In this document: piece by piece, positions 23,832 through 35,702 of the stretch
Layout: every line of letters starts with the position of its first letter
How positions within the stretch are numbered: the stretch's first letter is position 1
DNA from: Bradysia coprophila
Lineage: Eukaryota > Arthropoda > Insecta > Diptera > Sciaridae
Length of the DNA stretch: 64,000 nucleotides
Direction of reading: 5' to 3'
NCBI RefSeq assembly: GCF_014529535.1
Contig: NC_050736.1
Location: 1,116,001-1,180,000 of the forward strand
Position numbers and translations under genes: made by a program
Notes under the pieces: model-generated
The model's database searches: none
Told to the model about the DNA's origin: nothing
What the model saw: only the letters and a program-made list of their open reading frames with translations

Positions 23832-26800
23832 ATGGCAAAAAACAAAATTGAAGAAAAAAGAAAGTCCCTGTCGGAACCTGTAAAAGAATTAAAGGTGAGT
23901 GGAAGAAGCAAGTACGATTTAGAGAAAAAACCGGCAAAGTTAAACTTCAACTTCCAACAAAAACTTTGAACTATGTCAACAGGAAAAATGGAAGTTGGTA
24001 CCAGCATTTTTACAGGTGAAAGGACTGGTAAAGCAACATATCGATTCATTCAACTATTTTGTTAATGTTGACATCAAGAAAATCGTTCAAGCCAACGATA
24101 AAGTTACGAGCGATGCCGATCCCATGTTCTACTTAAAGTAAATTGACGATCTCTGCCGGTTACCTTGTTGTTTACTAAATTTCTACCTGCAGGTATCTGA
24201 ATGTGTATATAGGAAAACCAGACGTAGAAAATGGTTTCAACATAACAAAAGAAACAACACCCCATGAATGTCGATTGCGGGATATGACATATTCGGCTCC
24301 CATAACCGTGGACATTGAATATACGCGTGGTACGCAGCGAGTCGTTCGAAACAGCTTATTAATCGGGCGAATGCCAGTGATGCTTCGTTCATCGAACTGC
24401 GTCCTATCAAATAAATCGGAATTCGAACTATCCAAGCTGAACGAATGTCCTCACGATCCAGGCGGCTATTTTGTGGTTCGTGGACAGGAGAAGGTTATTC
24501 TTATCCAGGAACAGCTTTCTTGGAATAAAATGATTACGGAAGACTACAATGGGGTGATTCAGTGTCAAGTCACTAGTTCGACTCACGAGAAAAAGTCTCG
24601 CACCAATTTGATATGCCGTCACGGCAAATATTATCTGAAGCACAATTCGATGACTGATGACATTCCAGTGGCTATCATTTTCAAGGCACTGGGCATTACG
24701 TCCGACCAAGAAGTTATGCAATTAGTGGGCATTGATGTGGAAACGCAAAAGCGATTCGGACCGTCGCTGTTAGATGCATTGAATTTGAAGATTTTCACCC
24801 AACAACGCGCTCTGGAGTACATGGGCTCCAAATTGGTTGTTAAGCGGTTTCGAACCGCTGCCACGAAAATGATGACGCCAGCTGATGAGGCTCGTGAATT
24901 ATTAGCCACGACCATTTTGGCTCATGTTCCCGTGGAGAATTTTAACTTCAAAATGAAAGCGATCTACGTAAGTTTGCGCAGAAGTAAAATCTCTCTGGGT
25001 ACGAGTAAGACGAAGAATAATTCCCTTATAGGTTGCGCTAATGGTTCGCCGAGTTATGGCAGCTGAGATAAATCCATCGTCAGTCGATGATCGAGATTAT
25101 TACGGCAACAAACGACTCGAATTGGCCGGCTCACTGTTATCGCTGATGTTCGAAGATCTGTTCAAACGCTTCAATTGGGAACTGAAAATGATTGCTGACA
25201 AAAATATACCCAAAATCAAAGCCGCTCAATTCGATGTGGTCAAACATATGAGAGCCGCTCAAATTACAATCGGCTTAGAAACAGCTATTTCGACCGTACG
25301 TGTTACATCAACCACAATTAGTGAGATTTATCAGAAGTACATTTGCACATTGGTTACAGGGAAATTGGACGATTAAACGTTTCAAAATGGAACGTGCTGG
25401 AGTAACTCAGGTGCTGTCCCGATTAAGTTACATTTCCGCCCTTGGCATGATGACACGCGTAAATTCTCAGTTTGAGAAAACAAGAAAAGTGTCCGGACCT
25501 CGGTCCCTGCAACCAAGTCAATGGGGTATGCTTTGTCCCAGCGATACACCAGAAGGAGAGGTGAGACTATTTTTCAGCAAAGTGATTCGTTGATGTCTCT
25601 ACCTTGCAATGTTGTAGGCATGTGGTCTGGTTAAAAATTTAGCACTGATGACCCACATCACAACGGAAGTCGACGAAGCGCCGGTCATCCGTACTGCTTT
25701 TAATAGTGGTGTCGAAGATATCCGGATTTTGAGTGGAAGACCAATCAACAATCCCAAGGTCTTTATGGTGTTCATCAACGGTAACATATTGGGTGTGACT
25801 TATGGCTATCAACGCTTGATTAAGGTAAATGTTTTCACCATGAGCAGAATGCGCAACAACGATCCAATATCTACCGAATTTACAGAATTTTCGTCAAATG
25901 CGTCGCAGACGCCTAATTGGCCCTTTCGTGTCGATTCACACGTCTCACTTGCAACGAACCGTTTATATTCACACCGACGGCGGTAGACTATGCAGACCGT
26001 ACATTATTGTCGAAAATGGCCAAACATTGGTTAAGCAAGAGCACATCGATGAACTGAACTCGGGCTTGCGAAAATTCGAAGATTTCTTGTCGGACGGTAA
26101 CATCTGGATTCTCAAAATTCGAATTTTTGTGCTCAAAAACCGTAATCCACAGGATTGATCGAATATCTGGATGTGAACGAAGAGAATGATTCTTTCATTG
26201 CTTACAACGAGGCCGAAATTGATCCAATGAAAACGACACATTTGGAAATCGAACCGTTCACACTGCTCGGTGTATGCGCAGGATTGGTGCCATATCCTCA
26301 CCACAATCAAAGTCCCCGTAACACCTATCAATGCGCTATGGGTAAACAGGCTATGGGAGTTATTGGCTACAATCAGAAAAATCGAATTGACACTTTGATG
26401 TACAACATCGTTTATCCACAGGTGAGTCGGAACAGAACTTTTATTTCGGGTAATTGGGTTAACCATAGTCGAGAACGAGATATGAACGAAACGATCATTG
26501 CGTAACTCAATTCATTTATTTATGTTATAACGTCTTCATCACTAAATATTCTTCTCATTCCTTTGTATCGACTAAGCAATGTGATGCTTCATTTTTTCAT
26601 GCCCCCTTCTACCAGATGACTGGGCAAAGGCCATGTCACAGTATCGACAGGCATATTTCTTAATACCGGTATGCAATAGCATATGGGTCCGGTACGAATT
26701 AGCTGACTTAAAGTAGTTGTCGCACAGTTTACACTTCCGTCGCGTGTCGGTGGTGTGAGTCTTCTTGTGTTTGCTCAGATTGTACCGAGTGAAAAACACC

Positions 26801-29800
26801 TTGTCGCACATATCACATTGTAGCTTCAAATTCTGATGGATTTGGCTGTGCGTGTTCAGTTTGCTGACACTGTAAAACGATCGGCCACATTGGTCGCAGA
26901 TGAAATTCTTTTCGTTGCGGTGGCTCAGCAGATGCAATTGGATGTAGTTTTTGGTGCGATACGATTTGTTGCAAATGTCGCACGTATACGATTGGAGACG
27001 AGCATGCGTCTCTTCGTGTTGATTCAAATTGCCCTTGTCCCGATACTCTTTGCCGCACGTTGAACAGTAATATGTGGGACGGTTTTTGTACCGATCTTTG
27101 TTGTGCGTCTCCGGATGTCGCTTCGCTCGATGGTTGAGCATGGAACGCCAGGTCAAAAATGTTATGTTGCACAGAGTGCAATGTGTATCCCGTGATACTG
27201 GCGCTTTCTTTTCCTTCTCCTTTTTCTGGACGGGTTTCTTTTCGATTTTATGCTTGTATTTGACATGCTCGTTGGCCGGATGAGGCAGGCGGAATTTTTT
27301 CGGACAATGGACACAACAGTAAATGAATTCCACTTTGTGTCTCAATGAGTTCATCGATGATTCGGCGGTGATCGTATTGCTTTCCGTTTCGGGTAACGTT
27401 TCATTTGGATGATTTTCCAGCAGATGCTGACTCATCTGACTGCGTTGAGCTATCATTTCTTTGCAATATAGACATTCGTATTGACATCGTCCATCCAGAT
27501 TTTCCTCGATGTTGAAATTGACGTACAGATGTTCGTTGTACATGTGTGTGATAAAGCTTATCTCTTCGGAAAATTCAGCCTTGCAATAATGACAATCGAG
27601 TTGGCAATAGTTATCGTCGGGTTTCGTGTTGTGAACCTTATTCACATGTATGGGTACGTTCCTGCTGACACTGAATCGTTTCGCGCATATCGGACACCGA
27701 TACGGTTGCACTTTGAAGTGCATCAGTCTGTGTTTCATCAAATTGAATTGTGTGCAGAATACTTCATCACAATCGTGACACTTCAGAGACTCTTTTCCGG
27801 TGCGTTTGTTCAATTTTTCGCTTGGAACGATCTCACTTTTTATGACGTGTTTGTGTTCGGTAATCCAATGGTTTCTAGCTTCGAACGATCCACATAATGT
27901 CCTTGGGCACTCTTTGCAGTTGTAAAGTAATTCGAATCGATACAAACCGCTTTTGGCCCGTTCGGAAAAAGCTCTTGCCGTCGTGGCTTCGTTTGGGATA
28001 CATTCCGGAAGTTCATCTTTTGCATGCACACCCAAATGTTGATAGGCATCGTTCCATTTGGTGAATGTCTTGAAGCAAAATCGACAATCATAGTCGAGTA
28101 TCGTATCCAAATCCGAATTGTTTCTGTCGCCCTCGTCTAAATGGTTGGTGAATGTGTGAGTGACGAATTCGAATAAATTCTCGACTTTATCATTGCAAAA
28201 TCTGCATTGAATGTTGAAGATGTGCTCGTCAATGTCGGACAAATGCTTTTTTACCATGTGATCTCTGAGCGTAGCCATGCGGCGAAATTTGGCTGGACAT
28301 TGGGTGCAACTAAAATTTTTCAAATTGAAATGGACAAATGTGTGCTGCATCAAATTGAGTGTTCCGTTGAAAGTCTTATTGCAAAGAATGCATAAGAACG
28401 TATTCTGCTGCGACAGCAATGTCTCGTTGTTGTTCTGAATTTCCTGCTGTTCCTCGTTCTTGCAATTATCACTCATGATCGCCAGCTTCGTATCGTCATC
28501 ATCATGCACCGTTGACATGTGATCGGTTAATAATTGCGTTGAAACGAATTTTCGTCCACACGGAATGCACTCAAGTGGTTCTGTTGCATGACAATCTTTA
28601 ACGTGTTGCCGAGATGTAATTGAATCAAAAAATTCCGATGGACAGAGAGTGCATTTGAATGAATACTGTGTGCTTGTTAGTGAACTGAATTCTCTCTCGG
28701 TAGCAACTGGTATAACATTGGGCAACGGATCTTTGTAGTGTTTCCTCAAGTGTTGTTTGAGCTTTGTAAATTTCTTCCACAAACTCGAACAGTAAAGGCA
28801 CTTCCATTCAAAGTGTCCTTCCAAATCCGAATAGTTTTTCCTCGGTTGGACTGTTGTTCGATGAATCACAGTATAAGTGGCCGTATTGATCGGCATACTT
28901 TGTTCGTCATTCGTTTCAATCGATTTGCTACAGTCGATAAATATTTGTTCCAACTGACTGGGATCAACCACTTCTTCGGTAACATTGTCCAACAGTTCAC
29001 ATTTTCTGTCAACAATGTCCATTGGCGCCTGATCCACATTCATGTCACTCTCTGACGAAAAGTGGTGATCGATGTGAACCAAAGTGTCGGCAATGCTGGC
29101 AAATTGAATTCCGCAATGAAAGCACACATAGTAGATTCCGCCGCAATCTTTTCGATAGATTTCTGCTGCTTTTGTTGATGACATTCCGTTCGTCGAATGG
29201 TCCTTGGTGTTTGTCTGCATGGTTTTCTATTGGAAAATCGAAATTCAATTCATTCATTTCACAAGAAAAAGGTTAAGAAATTGTTTTACAGTTGTCTGGA
29301 GCGTTGAATTAGGAGAAATGATCAAGTTTCATTGGTTGAGAATAGGGTTTTTGGCAGATAAATAATACACAAACCGCGTATTATCTATTCTGTCGTTTTA
29401 TTTTTATTCACAATGGATGTTGACAGATCTTGACATCTGTCAACATATGTACGTTTTCAACAATTGTTCTATTACAGAATAAACTCTCTTTTCAAAATCT
29501 CAATATCGTCCGTTACTGACTAGGAGATTCGTTACTAACTAGAGGATTCTGTAAACAATAGAAGTAACAGAATTGTACGCCTGCCATTTCGAGGACTTAA
29601 TCTCTTGGAAAGATTATTCTAATACTTAAAATGTTCGGAAGTCCAGTAACAGTACTGTCTTCCTGGAAATTTTTTTGTTGAGGCGTGTGGAAAGGTTGAA
29701 TTTCAAGCCAAAGGCGAACTTTTTTTACACGTCGAAAAAAATGGTTTTGAGTGAGACGGTAATGAGTCGTTTTCTGGCCGCAATCAAGTAAAATAATAGT

Positions 29801-31762
29801 TATTTACGTATCTGTGGTGGAAAGTAGCGGAAGCGCCCATAATCAACCAACCTCGAGCTAAAGCCCTAGGACGCTTTTACTCATCTGGATAAGAAATATC
29901 AAATTACTTCCATGGTATAGTAAAGTACTATTACTTTACGAGCGATCTGAATACTTTTCCCTAGGAAGATAAAGGCCACTTTACATCCCTAATAAATTAA
30001 AGTCTTTATCAAGCTACTCTTTTGGTAAGACCGAGTCAGAATTGTGTCCGACGCGACATCTAAGACTCGTCTTATTTGCTTGTTAAAAATCATACAACAA
30101 ATCGAAAAGCCTCTCGGGCATGCAGAATGCCTATGGGGCCAATCAGGGCCTGATTGTTTTCATGTTTTTTTACGATCATTTAAAAAAAAAAAATTACAGT
30201 CTCCGATGGTCCGCTCCAAGACAATCGAATTGACCCACTTCGACAAACTGCCAGCCGGTCAGAATGCAACTGTTGCCGTCATGAGCTATTCCGGCTACGA
30301 TATCGAAGATGCATTAATTCTAAACAAAGCTTCCATTGATCGAGGTTACGGCAGATGTTTGGTGTACAAAAACTCCAAATGCACCGTGAAGCGATACACA
30401 AATCAAACGGTAATTATCCGATTAAACGAATCTACCAATGAGTTTGATGAACCTCTCTAATTTCCTTTTATAGTACGATAGAATAATGGGTCCCACCAAA
30501 GATGCGACCACTAACAAGATAATATTCAAGCACGAGACTTTGGATACAGACGGAATTGTGTCACCCGGAGAAATGTTGGTTAACAAGCAGACGATGATTA
30601 ACAAAGAGATGCCAGCTGTTAGTTCGATGAATCCATTGGAGCAGAAGGAGAGCGGTCAACAGCCAGTTGCTTATAGTAGTGTAGGTTTCATTGATTACTT
30701 GTCCGCATAAAATGTTACAAAATTTGTGTTTTAACAGGTGCCTATCACATACAAAGGAACAGAACCGAGTTACGTTGAAAAGGTGATGGTGTCGGCTAAT
30801 GGAGAAGAGGACTTTTTGATAAAGATTTTATTGCGCCAAACCAGACGTCCAGAGATTGGTGATAAATTTAGTTCACGTCACGGACAGAAAGGCGTTACTG
30901 GTGAGTGTACCCCGTTTGTCCTTGCACGACAGGAACATTTTAAACTTTTTAAACTCTTTAGGATTAATTGTGGAACAAGAAGATCTTCCATTTAACGATT
31001 TCGGTATGGCACCCGACATGATTATGAACCCGCACGGATTTCCTTCTCGTATGACAGTTGGTAAGACGCTGGAGCTGCTGGGATCAAAAGCTGGAGTGTT
31101 GGAGGGAAAGTTTCATTACGGTAAATATGACGTTACGGATAGAATTTCCAGTGAATTCAACCGAAAATTAAACGAATAGGAACGGCGTTCGGAGGATCCA
31201 AATGTCAGGACCTACAGGACGAACTTTTCAAGCACGGATTTAACTACATGGGAAAAGATATATTTTATTCGGGAATTACCGGCGAACCTTTGGAAGCATA
31301 CATTTACTCTGGACCGGTATGTGTCAAATTTGAATAATTTCCGAAGTGTTCTTCGCACTCACCGAAATCCCATAATCTCGGTAGGTCTATTATCAAAAAC
31401 TGAAGCACATGGTTCAGGATAAAATGCATGCTCGTGCCAGAGGTCCCCGTGCTGTGTTAACACGTCAGCCTACGCAAGGTCGTAGCCGAGAAGGTGGTCT
31501 TCGACTTGGTGAAATGGAAAGAGATTGTCTGATCTCGTACGGAGCGTCTATGCTGATCATGGAACGGCTAATGATCTCTTCAGATGCATTTGATGTGGAC
31601 GTATGCAATACCTGTGGTCGATTGGCCTATTCGTCGTGGTGCCACAACTGCAAATCGTCTGCTAGTGTTTCTCAAATTTCGATGCCGTACGCATGCAAGC
31701 TGTTGTTTCAAGAATTGACCAGTATGAACGTTATACCTCGATTGAAGCTGAAGAACTACTAG
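23832..31762 (+). CDS. RpIII128: RNA polymerase III second-largest subunit (RPC2), 14 exons, 1132 aa
   Basis: This is the catalytic-core beta-like subunit of RNA polymerase III, which makes 5S rRNA and tRNA in the nucleus. Exons: 23832-23894, 23983-24137, 24193-24967, 25032-25295, 25360-25560, 25618-25824, 25886-26096, 26153-26421, 30200-30409, 30474-30680, 30738-30900, 30962-31120, 31180-31316, 31385-31762. All phases agree. Diagnostic stretches include [44 protein letters not shown] (about residues 893-908) and [20 protein letters not shown]-terminal zinc site has C1081, C1084, C1093 and C1096. Length matches the family (about 1130-1140). The sequence YTNQTYDRIMGP and the ending [12 protein letters not shown] fit the polymerase III paralogue rather than RPB2 or RPA2. 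Intron 8 (26422-30199) hosts a zinc-finger gene on the other strand. Confidence 0.96.
26572..29220 (-). CDS. C2H2 zinc-finger protein with 21 fingers, intronless, 882 aa
   Basis: A single uninterrupted frame encodes about 21 C2H2 fingers from residue ~30 to the C-terminus. The first fourteen are loosely spaced and partly atypical (for example [17 protein letters not shown]). The last six form a regular array with near-consensus fingers ([60 protein letters not shown]). No ZAD, BTB or KRAB domain is seen at the N-terminus. It is presumably a nuclear DNA-binding regulator; target and orthologue are not identified. The gene lies wholly inside intron 8 of the RNA polymerase III subunit gene, on the opposite strand, and its lack of introns contrasts with all multi-exon neighbours. 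Confidence 0.92.
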   Translation of the reverse strand: MQTNTKDHSTNGMSSTKAAEIYRKDCGGIYYVCFHCGIQFASIADTLVHIDHHFSSESDMNVDQAPMDIVDRKCELLDNVTEEVVDPSQLEQIFIDCSKSIETNDEQSMPINTATYTVIHRTTVQPRKNYSDLEGHFEWKCLYCSSLWKKFTKLKQHLRKHYKDPLPNVIPVATEREFSSLTSTQYSFKCTLCPSEFFDSITSRQHVKDCHATEPLECIPCGRKFVSTQLLTDHMSTVHDDDDTKLAIMSDNCKNEEQQEIQNNNETLLSQQNTFLCILCNKTFNGTLNLMQHTFVHFNLKNFSCTQCPAKFRRMATLRDHMVKKHLSDIDEHIFNIQCRFCNDKVENLFEFVTHTFTNHLDEGDRNNSDLDTILDYDCRFCFKTFTKWNDAYQHLGVHAKDELPECIPNEATTARAFSERAKSGLYRFELLYNCKECPRTLCGSFEARNHWITEHKHVIKSEIVPSEKLNKRTGKESLKCHDCDEVFCTQFNLMKHRLMHFKVQPYRCPICAKRFSVSRNVPIHVNKVHNTKPDDNYCQLDCHYCKAEFSEEISFITHMYNEHLYVNFNIEENLDGRCQYECLYCKEMIAQRSQMSQHLLENHPNETLPETESNTITAESSMNSLRHKVEFIYCCVHCPKKFRLPHPANEHVKYKHKIEKKPVQKKEKEKKAPVSRDTHCTLCNITFLTWRSMLNHRAKRHPETHNKDRYKNRPTYYCSTCGKEYRDKGNLNQHEETHARLQSYTCDICNKSYRTKNYIQLHLLSHRNEKNFICDQCGRSFYSVSKLNTHSQIHQNLKLQCDMCDKVFFTRYNLSKHKKTHTTDTRRKCKLCDNYFKSANSYRTHMLLHTGIKKYACRYCDMAFAQSSGRRGHEKMKHHIA
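29221..30199. other. Remaining part of host intron upstream of the zinc-finger gene
   Basis: It must contain the zinc-finger promoter on the minus strand. A short perfect stem (ATGTTGACAGAT with its complement) lies at 29417-29446, and a partial MITE at 29798. Otherwise no feature is recognised. Confidence 0.4.
29798..29850. repeat. Partial copy of the AGTTATTTACGTATCTG MITE
   Basis: The left end matches 11712 and 34789; the right part is degenerate. Confidence 0.5.
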
Positions 31763-31844
31763 TTCGATGGCAAAGTCGGTCAAATAAAGCGATTTAAAAC
31801 GTTGACTGATTTATTTGTAAATTCAACAGATAGTTCACAGAAGG

Positions 31845-33472
31845 CTACTTTTTGACGGTGAAATAGGCTCTGTCGATCCGATTACAGAAATTTAAGAGTT
31901 TTGGGAAATTTCTTACGGTTTCGGCAAGTATATTGTTCGGTAAGTCTGTGGTGATGATGGTGTAAATGTGTCCGAATATCAGTGCATCCAGTTCGGTTGG
32001 TCTGAAATGATTTTTTCGTTTTAGAATTCTCCTCAAATATTTTAATGAAACCAATCAAACTTACAGATCACCAAACGTAAACAATTTCTCGCCGAGTTTC
32101 TCACACAGATTCTCACAGCACTTGCCCACTTTCTCAGCCACCTCGTCGATTGTGATGTCCGACCATTCAAACACTTTCAAATGTCTCAGCACTTGTTGCT
32201 TTTTTCGATAATTCTGCAAATGGTTTAATGGCCATGGAAACGCCGACCCGTTCCGTATTAGAGTCACTTTCTCCAAAACACTTTGATCGATCCAACTGAC
32301 ATACAACTAGAAAAATTCAACTTTTCGACTTACTGTGGACACTTGACTGTCTTAAATTCAATACCTCGGCGTGTGAGAAAATATTTTCCGTCAACGAAAA
32401 ATACGCTCGCAAATCCGACTTTTCATCGGCGTCCAGTTTCAGGTCGTCGGTTAATGATTTTCCCTTGCTTTCAACAAAGCTGACAATGTGCTCCATTTCT
32501 GGAATATGACGAAACGAAGGTATGAGAAATGTCAATTTTAATTCGTGTCCGCATTCAAATATACCTGGAATAACAAAGGCACCACATTGAAGAAAAGGCA
32601 GTTTGGTCATTCGACCTCCGGGCGACATAAATTCTGCATTAGCACAGGTCTTCACTTCGTAATCCAGATTACACATCTGAGGCACGGAATAAATTGTAAG
32701 ATTATCGAGTTTGAAAGTGCTTTGTCGAACCTTACCTTCAGATAGGTTTTAACGGCGAGGCAACTTGCACTTTCAGCCAGTAAAATTTGAGTGTCGTCAT
32801 TCGGCTGATACAGTTTCGCATCGGTTGGCCACGGCTCAGAAACTGAGTGATAAATGGAAAAAATAATCGATGAGAAAATGGTTACGCACAACAGGCCCAC
32901 TAGAGGCTTAGGTGCCAGGGTATTTACCCTACCCACTTACACTAAATGGTTACAAGCATTTGCATAGAAATATTCGGAGGCTGATAGAGTCATAGAGTCA
33001 TTTCTAAGTCAGTCTGTTAATGTTAGAAGATAGTGCTATGAAAAGACTTAAGGCCAGTTCATGGTCGCATATATCGCAAAAATGTATGCGAGTATGAACT
33101 GGCCTTAATGTCTTTAGATAGTGCAAGTGGGCCTCGTATCAAAGCATAATAAACATACTCGTGACAGCCTAACATCTTGGCAACATGCCATTATATAACT
33201 GAATCGCTTGCGGGTTTGATGTTTGGAAGTTGGATTTAATAAATGTTTCAGATTAGACCACAGAAAATTTCGAAAATGTATTTTCCTCAGAATCAAAGTA
33301 GAGACACGATTAAGAGGATACATTGGTACATGGAAAACGGATACCCATTAGTTTCTCGTTGCTTCTTTTTGCCATGATAAATGATATCGCTAAGAATTGA
33401 ATTATTTTCATACGAAATTGACTCACCAATAGACTCCTGATCATAATATTGATTGGCTATGTGTGCAACCAT
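31845..33472 (-). CDS. Mtx2: Metaxin-2, six exons, 265 aa
   Basis: Metaxin-2 is a GST-fold protein on the cytosolic face of the mitochondrial outer membrane, acting with metaxin-1 and the SAM complex in beta-barrel import and in mitochondrial transport. Exons (minus): 33472-33427, 32842-32736, 32676-32565, 32498-32365, 32306-32065, 32001-31845; phases agree. Family blocks seen are [43 protein letters not shown], and [20 protein letters not shown] followed by [11 protein letters not shown]. Length matches vertebrate and fly metaxin-2 (about 265). There is no transmembrane tail, as expected for metaxin-2 in contrast to metaxin-1. It converges with the polymerase III gene: 82 bp separate the two stop codons, so the 3' untranslated regions probably overlap. 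Confidence 0.94.
33042..33115. repeat. 74-bp hairpin in metaxin-2 intron 1
   Basis: AAAGACTTAAGGCCAGTTCA is repeated inverted at the right end (TGAACTGGCCTTAATGTCTT), with an inner GCATATA/TATGC match. It is a short MITE or a stable stem. Confidence 0.7.
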
Positions 33473-33715
33473 TTTACAAGGCGGAAAAATTTGCTTTTAT
33501 TTTCGTAATGAAAAATTTTCGGTATTTTTTTAATGAAAACAAAATGACTTAAATGAAGACCAGTTTCGTTCTGTCAAAAAAGTGAACCACATTTTGTGAC
33601 TGAACCGTGCGGCGCCTCATACATGGAGCTGCGAAGCGCGAACAAGAAAAGTTCAGAGGTGAAGGAGGATGACCGGTGAAACTGAAATTAAAAAAAAAAT
33701 TAACGAAGTTTCGTA

Positions 33716-34135
33716 CAAGGTTCTGAAACAACATGTTAGGACCAAGGTATACATACTGAAGGTAACGCAAATCCTCAGGGAATAGCAAGGAATACGGATC
33801 TAAAGTTTCCAGTGAATATAAGATTTGTTATGTTGCATCCGTGACGTTTGGCGTGATAATGTTGTGTGTGTATTTGCGGATTTGCGTTACCTTCAGTGTT
33901 TATATACTTTGGTTAAGACACTTCTGAGTTGATCACGAAGGCGGTGACACGCAGATGCTTTTTATTGACTCATTACAGATTGTTTGAAATGTGAACTTGA
34001 TAAAAACTTTCTTTTTTTGCAAGTTGACATTTCAAACAATCTGTAATGAGTGTGTTCAACAAAATGTATGTATGTGTCATAGTTTGTGTGTCACCCGCCT
34101 TCGCCAGTGTCTTAACCTGTTCTTTCAGAACCTTG
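33716..34135. mobile_element. hAT-like MITE with 8-bp target duplication, carrying a nested MITE
   Basis: The ends are CAAGGTTCTGAAA and its complement, and both sides are flanked by GTTTCGTA (33708-33715 and 34136-34143). An inner long hairpin (ATTACAGATTGTTTGAAATG and complement) forms the body. 8-bp duplications are typical of hAT-type elements. A second MITE is inserted at 33739-33912. Confidence 0.8.
33739..33912. mobile_element. MITE nested in the hAT-like MITE, TTA target site
   Basis: The inverted ends share CATACTGAAGGTAACGCAAA-type sequence, and the element is flanked by TTA on each side (33736-33738, 33913-33915). The host's other terminus reads GGTTAAGACACT without interruption, which shows the empty site directly. 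A solo end of this family is at 1431-1472. Confidence 0.8.
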
Positions 34136-34320
34136 GTTTCGTACACGAATTTCTAACATAGAAATGTCTGGAAAAATGAAAAAGATTCGCTGAAGAGTAA
34201 TTAGAAATGAAAAATTGACAAGTCCAGCGTAAAGGACAGTTTATTTACTGTCCCATTCGGAAAGATTTTCAATATGTTGTTCAGCTGGTTCAGTCCAAGG
34301 CTGTATACTTTGGGGAGGCC

Positions 34321-34484
34321 TTGGTGAAACGCGGTTATGTTGATTCGCGTAGTTCCTTGTCTCGCCGTCGGCAAGGGGATGCAAACCCAACACTTGTCAA
34401 AATAACAGTTTCCTAAACTGGTAGCTAAACAACATCTTGTGGGGTCAGCTCATATTAATGAAGTAACTTCTGAATCTAATGTAA
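34321..34484. repeat. Diverged copy of the fold-back family
   Basis: It contains the CTTGTCAAAATAACAGTTTC segment and an AATCTAATGTAATC end as in the copy at 9473-9740. It appears to interrupt a copy of the AAGGCTGTATACTTTGG mini-MITE that begins at 34296. Confidence 0.6.
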
Positions 34485-34677
34485 TCTGTGTATGAGAAAT
34501 GAGAAACATGAGAAGAACGGTTTATTGTATATGTAAATGAAATCAGACGAATCAACCTTCAATCTTGAATTTACCGATCTCGCATTCGGTTCAAATGAAC
34601 TAACTTGTGTAAGTGAATACCACTTCCTTCATAATATGAAGTTCATATGTTTAGTTCAGACGTCATATAGGAAATGC

Positions 34678-34712
34678 CAAGGCTATGGACTGTTGGAAAG
34701 TTTACAGCCTTG
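34678..34712. mobile_element. 35-bp mini-MITE of the CAAGGCTGTAAACTTT family
   Basis: CAAGGCTATGGACT at the left is matched by AAAGTTTACAGCCTTG at the right. Flanks are GGAAATGC and GGAAATTT, an imperfect 8-bp duplication. Related copies are at 57361-57416 and 58406-58474. Confidence 0.6.
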
Positions 34713-34788
34713 GGAAATTTTGCAGCCGTGAATCAAACGGTGGTTTTGCAAAAAAAAATTCTCAGGTTTTCGGCCCCTTTAGATGAAA

Positions 34789-34908
34789 AGTTATTTACGT
34801 ATCTGTGGTGGACGGTTTATTTTAGGCACTTTCGCTTGTGAGGGCGCTTCATTCGAGCTACAACTTGTAAACTAGCCTAAAATATACCGTCCACTACGTA
34901 AATAACTG
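34789..34908. repeat. MITE with AGTTATTTACGTATCTG termini
   Basis: The left end is AGTTATTTACGTATCTGTGG; the right end is the complement of CCACTACGTAAATAACT. It is the same family as 11712-11843. Confidence 0.75.
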
Positions 34909-35702
34909 TTACTCTCTAACTATATATCTGCGATAAGGATTGTTATGACTGATAAATTGACAATTACAGTACCTAAATACAGACACCTGTCCCTATTCAT
35001 GTTTTTGAGGGATTATGTTAAAATCGGACCTGCCGAAGTCGGGTGCATTCGCATGCTGACCTTTCTATATGTACCCCTATAGGTATTGGTCCCCCGAAGC
35101 GAAAACTGCAGCCAAAAAAAAAATCCTCGAGCAAGGCTAGTAGGACATAATCATGATAGCTGTAGCTATGTGAGTGTAGTTGGAAAGGTAATTGTGAGTA
35201 CTTTCGGGGTCTGAATGGGTTTAAAATTCAAATTGAGATATAAGCAGCTGTTCTCCTATCCTCTGTACCTTTTTAACGACAACCCGCACGACTACGTAGC
35301 TTTCATGTATCTGGAAATAACACAAGAAACGTAATTGTTTCCAGTTTTTGATAAGTTTCCACAAGCCTCACGAGCATGAAGGAGAAAAAAGGATATTTCA
35401 GTAGGTACGTTTTTAAAAGAATCCCTCTTTAGAACGTGAAGACAACTTACGATTTTCCAATTTTTAAGTACGTCAACCTATGAAGTCACAACATTTATCT
35501 AGTAACTGAATATCTAACACCTCTAACACGAAAATCGGCTGTCAGCCCTGAATGTGATGTTACCGCCATAAACACTATTGAATTGGATTTCTTTCGTAAT
35601 AATCAGTATTGTGTTGGGTTGGTCACAACGGGGTATCTTCTATACAAGTATTTATCAAAACTGAAGAATAGAATTTAATTTGCCATAAGCAATCACGATA
35701 AA
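34909..35702. other. Intergenic DNA, no gene recognised
   Basis: No coding region or organised repeat is seen; it presumably includes the promoter of the gene starting at 35703. Confidence 0.35.
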
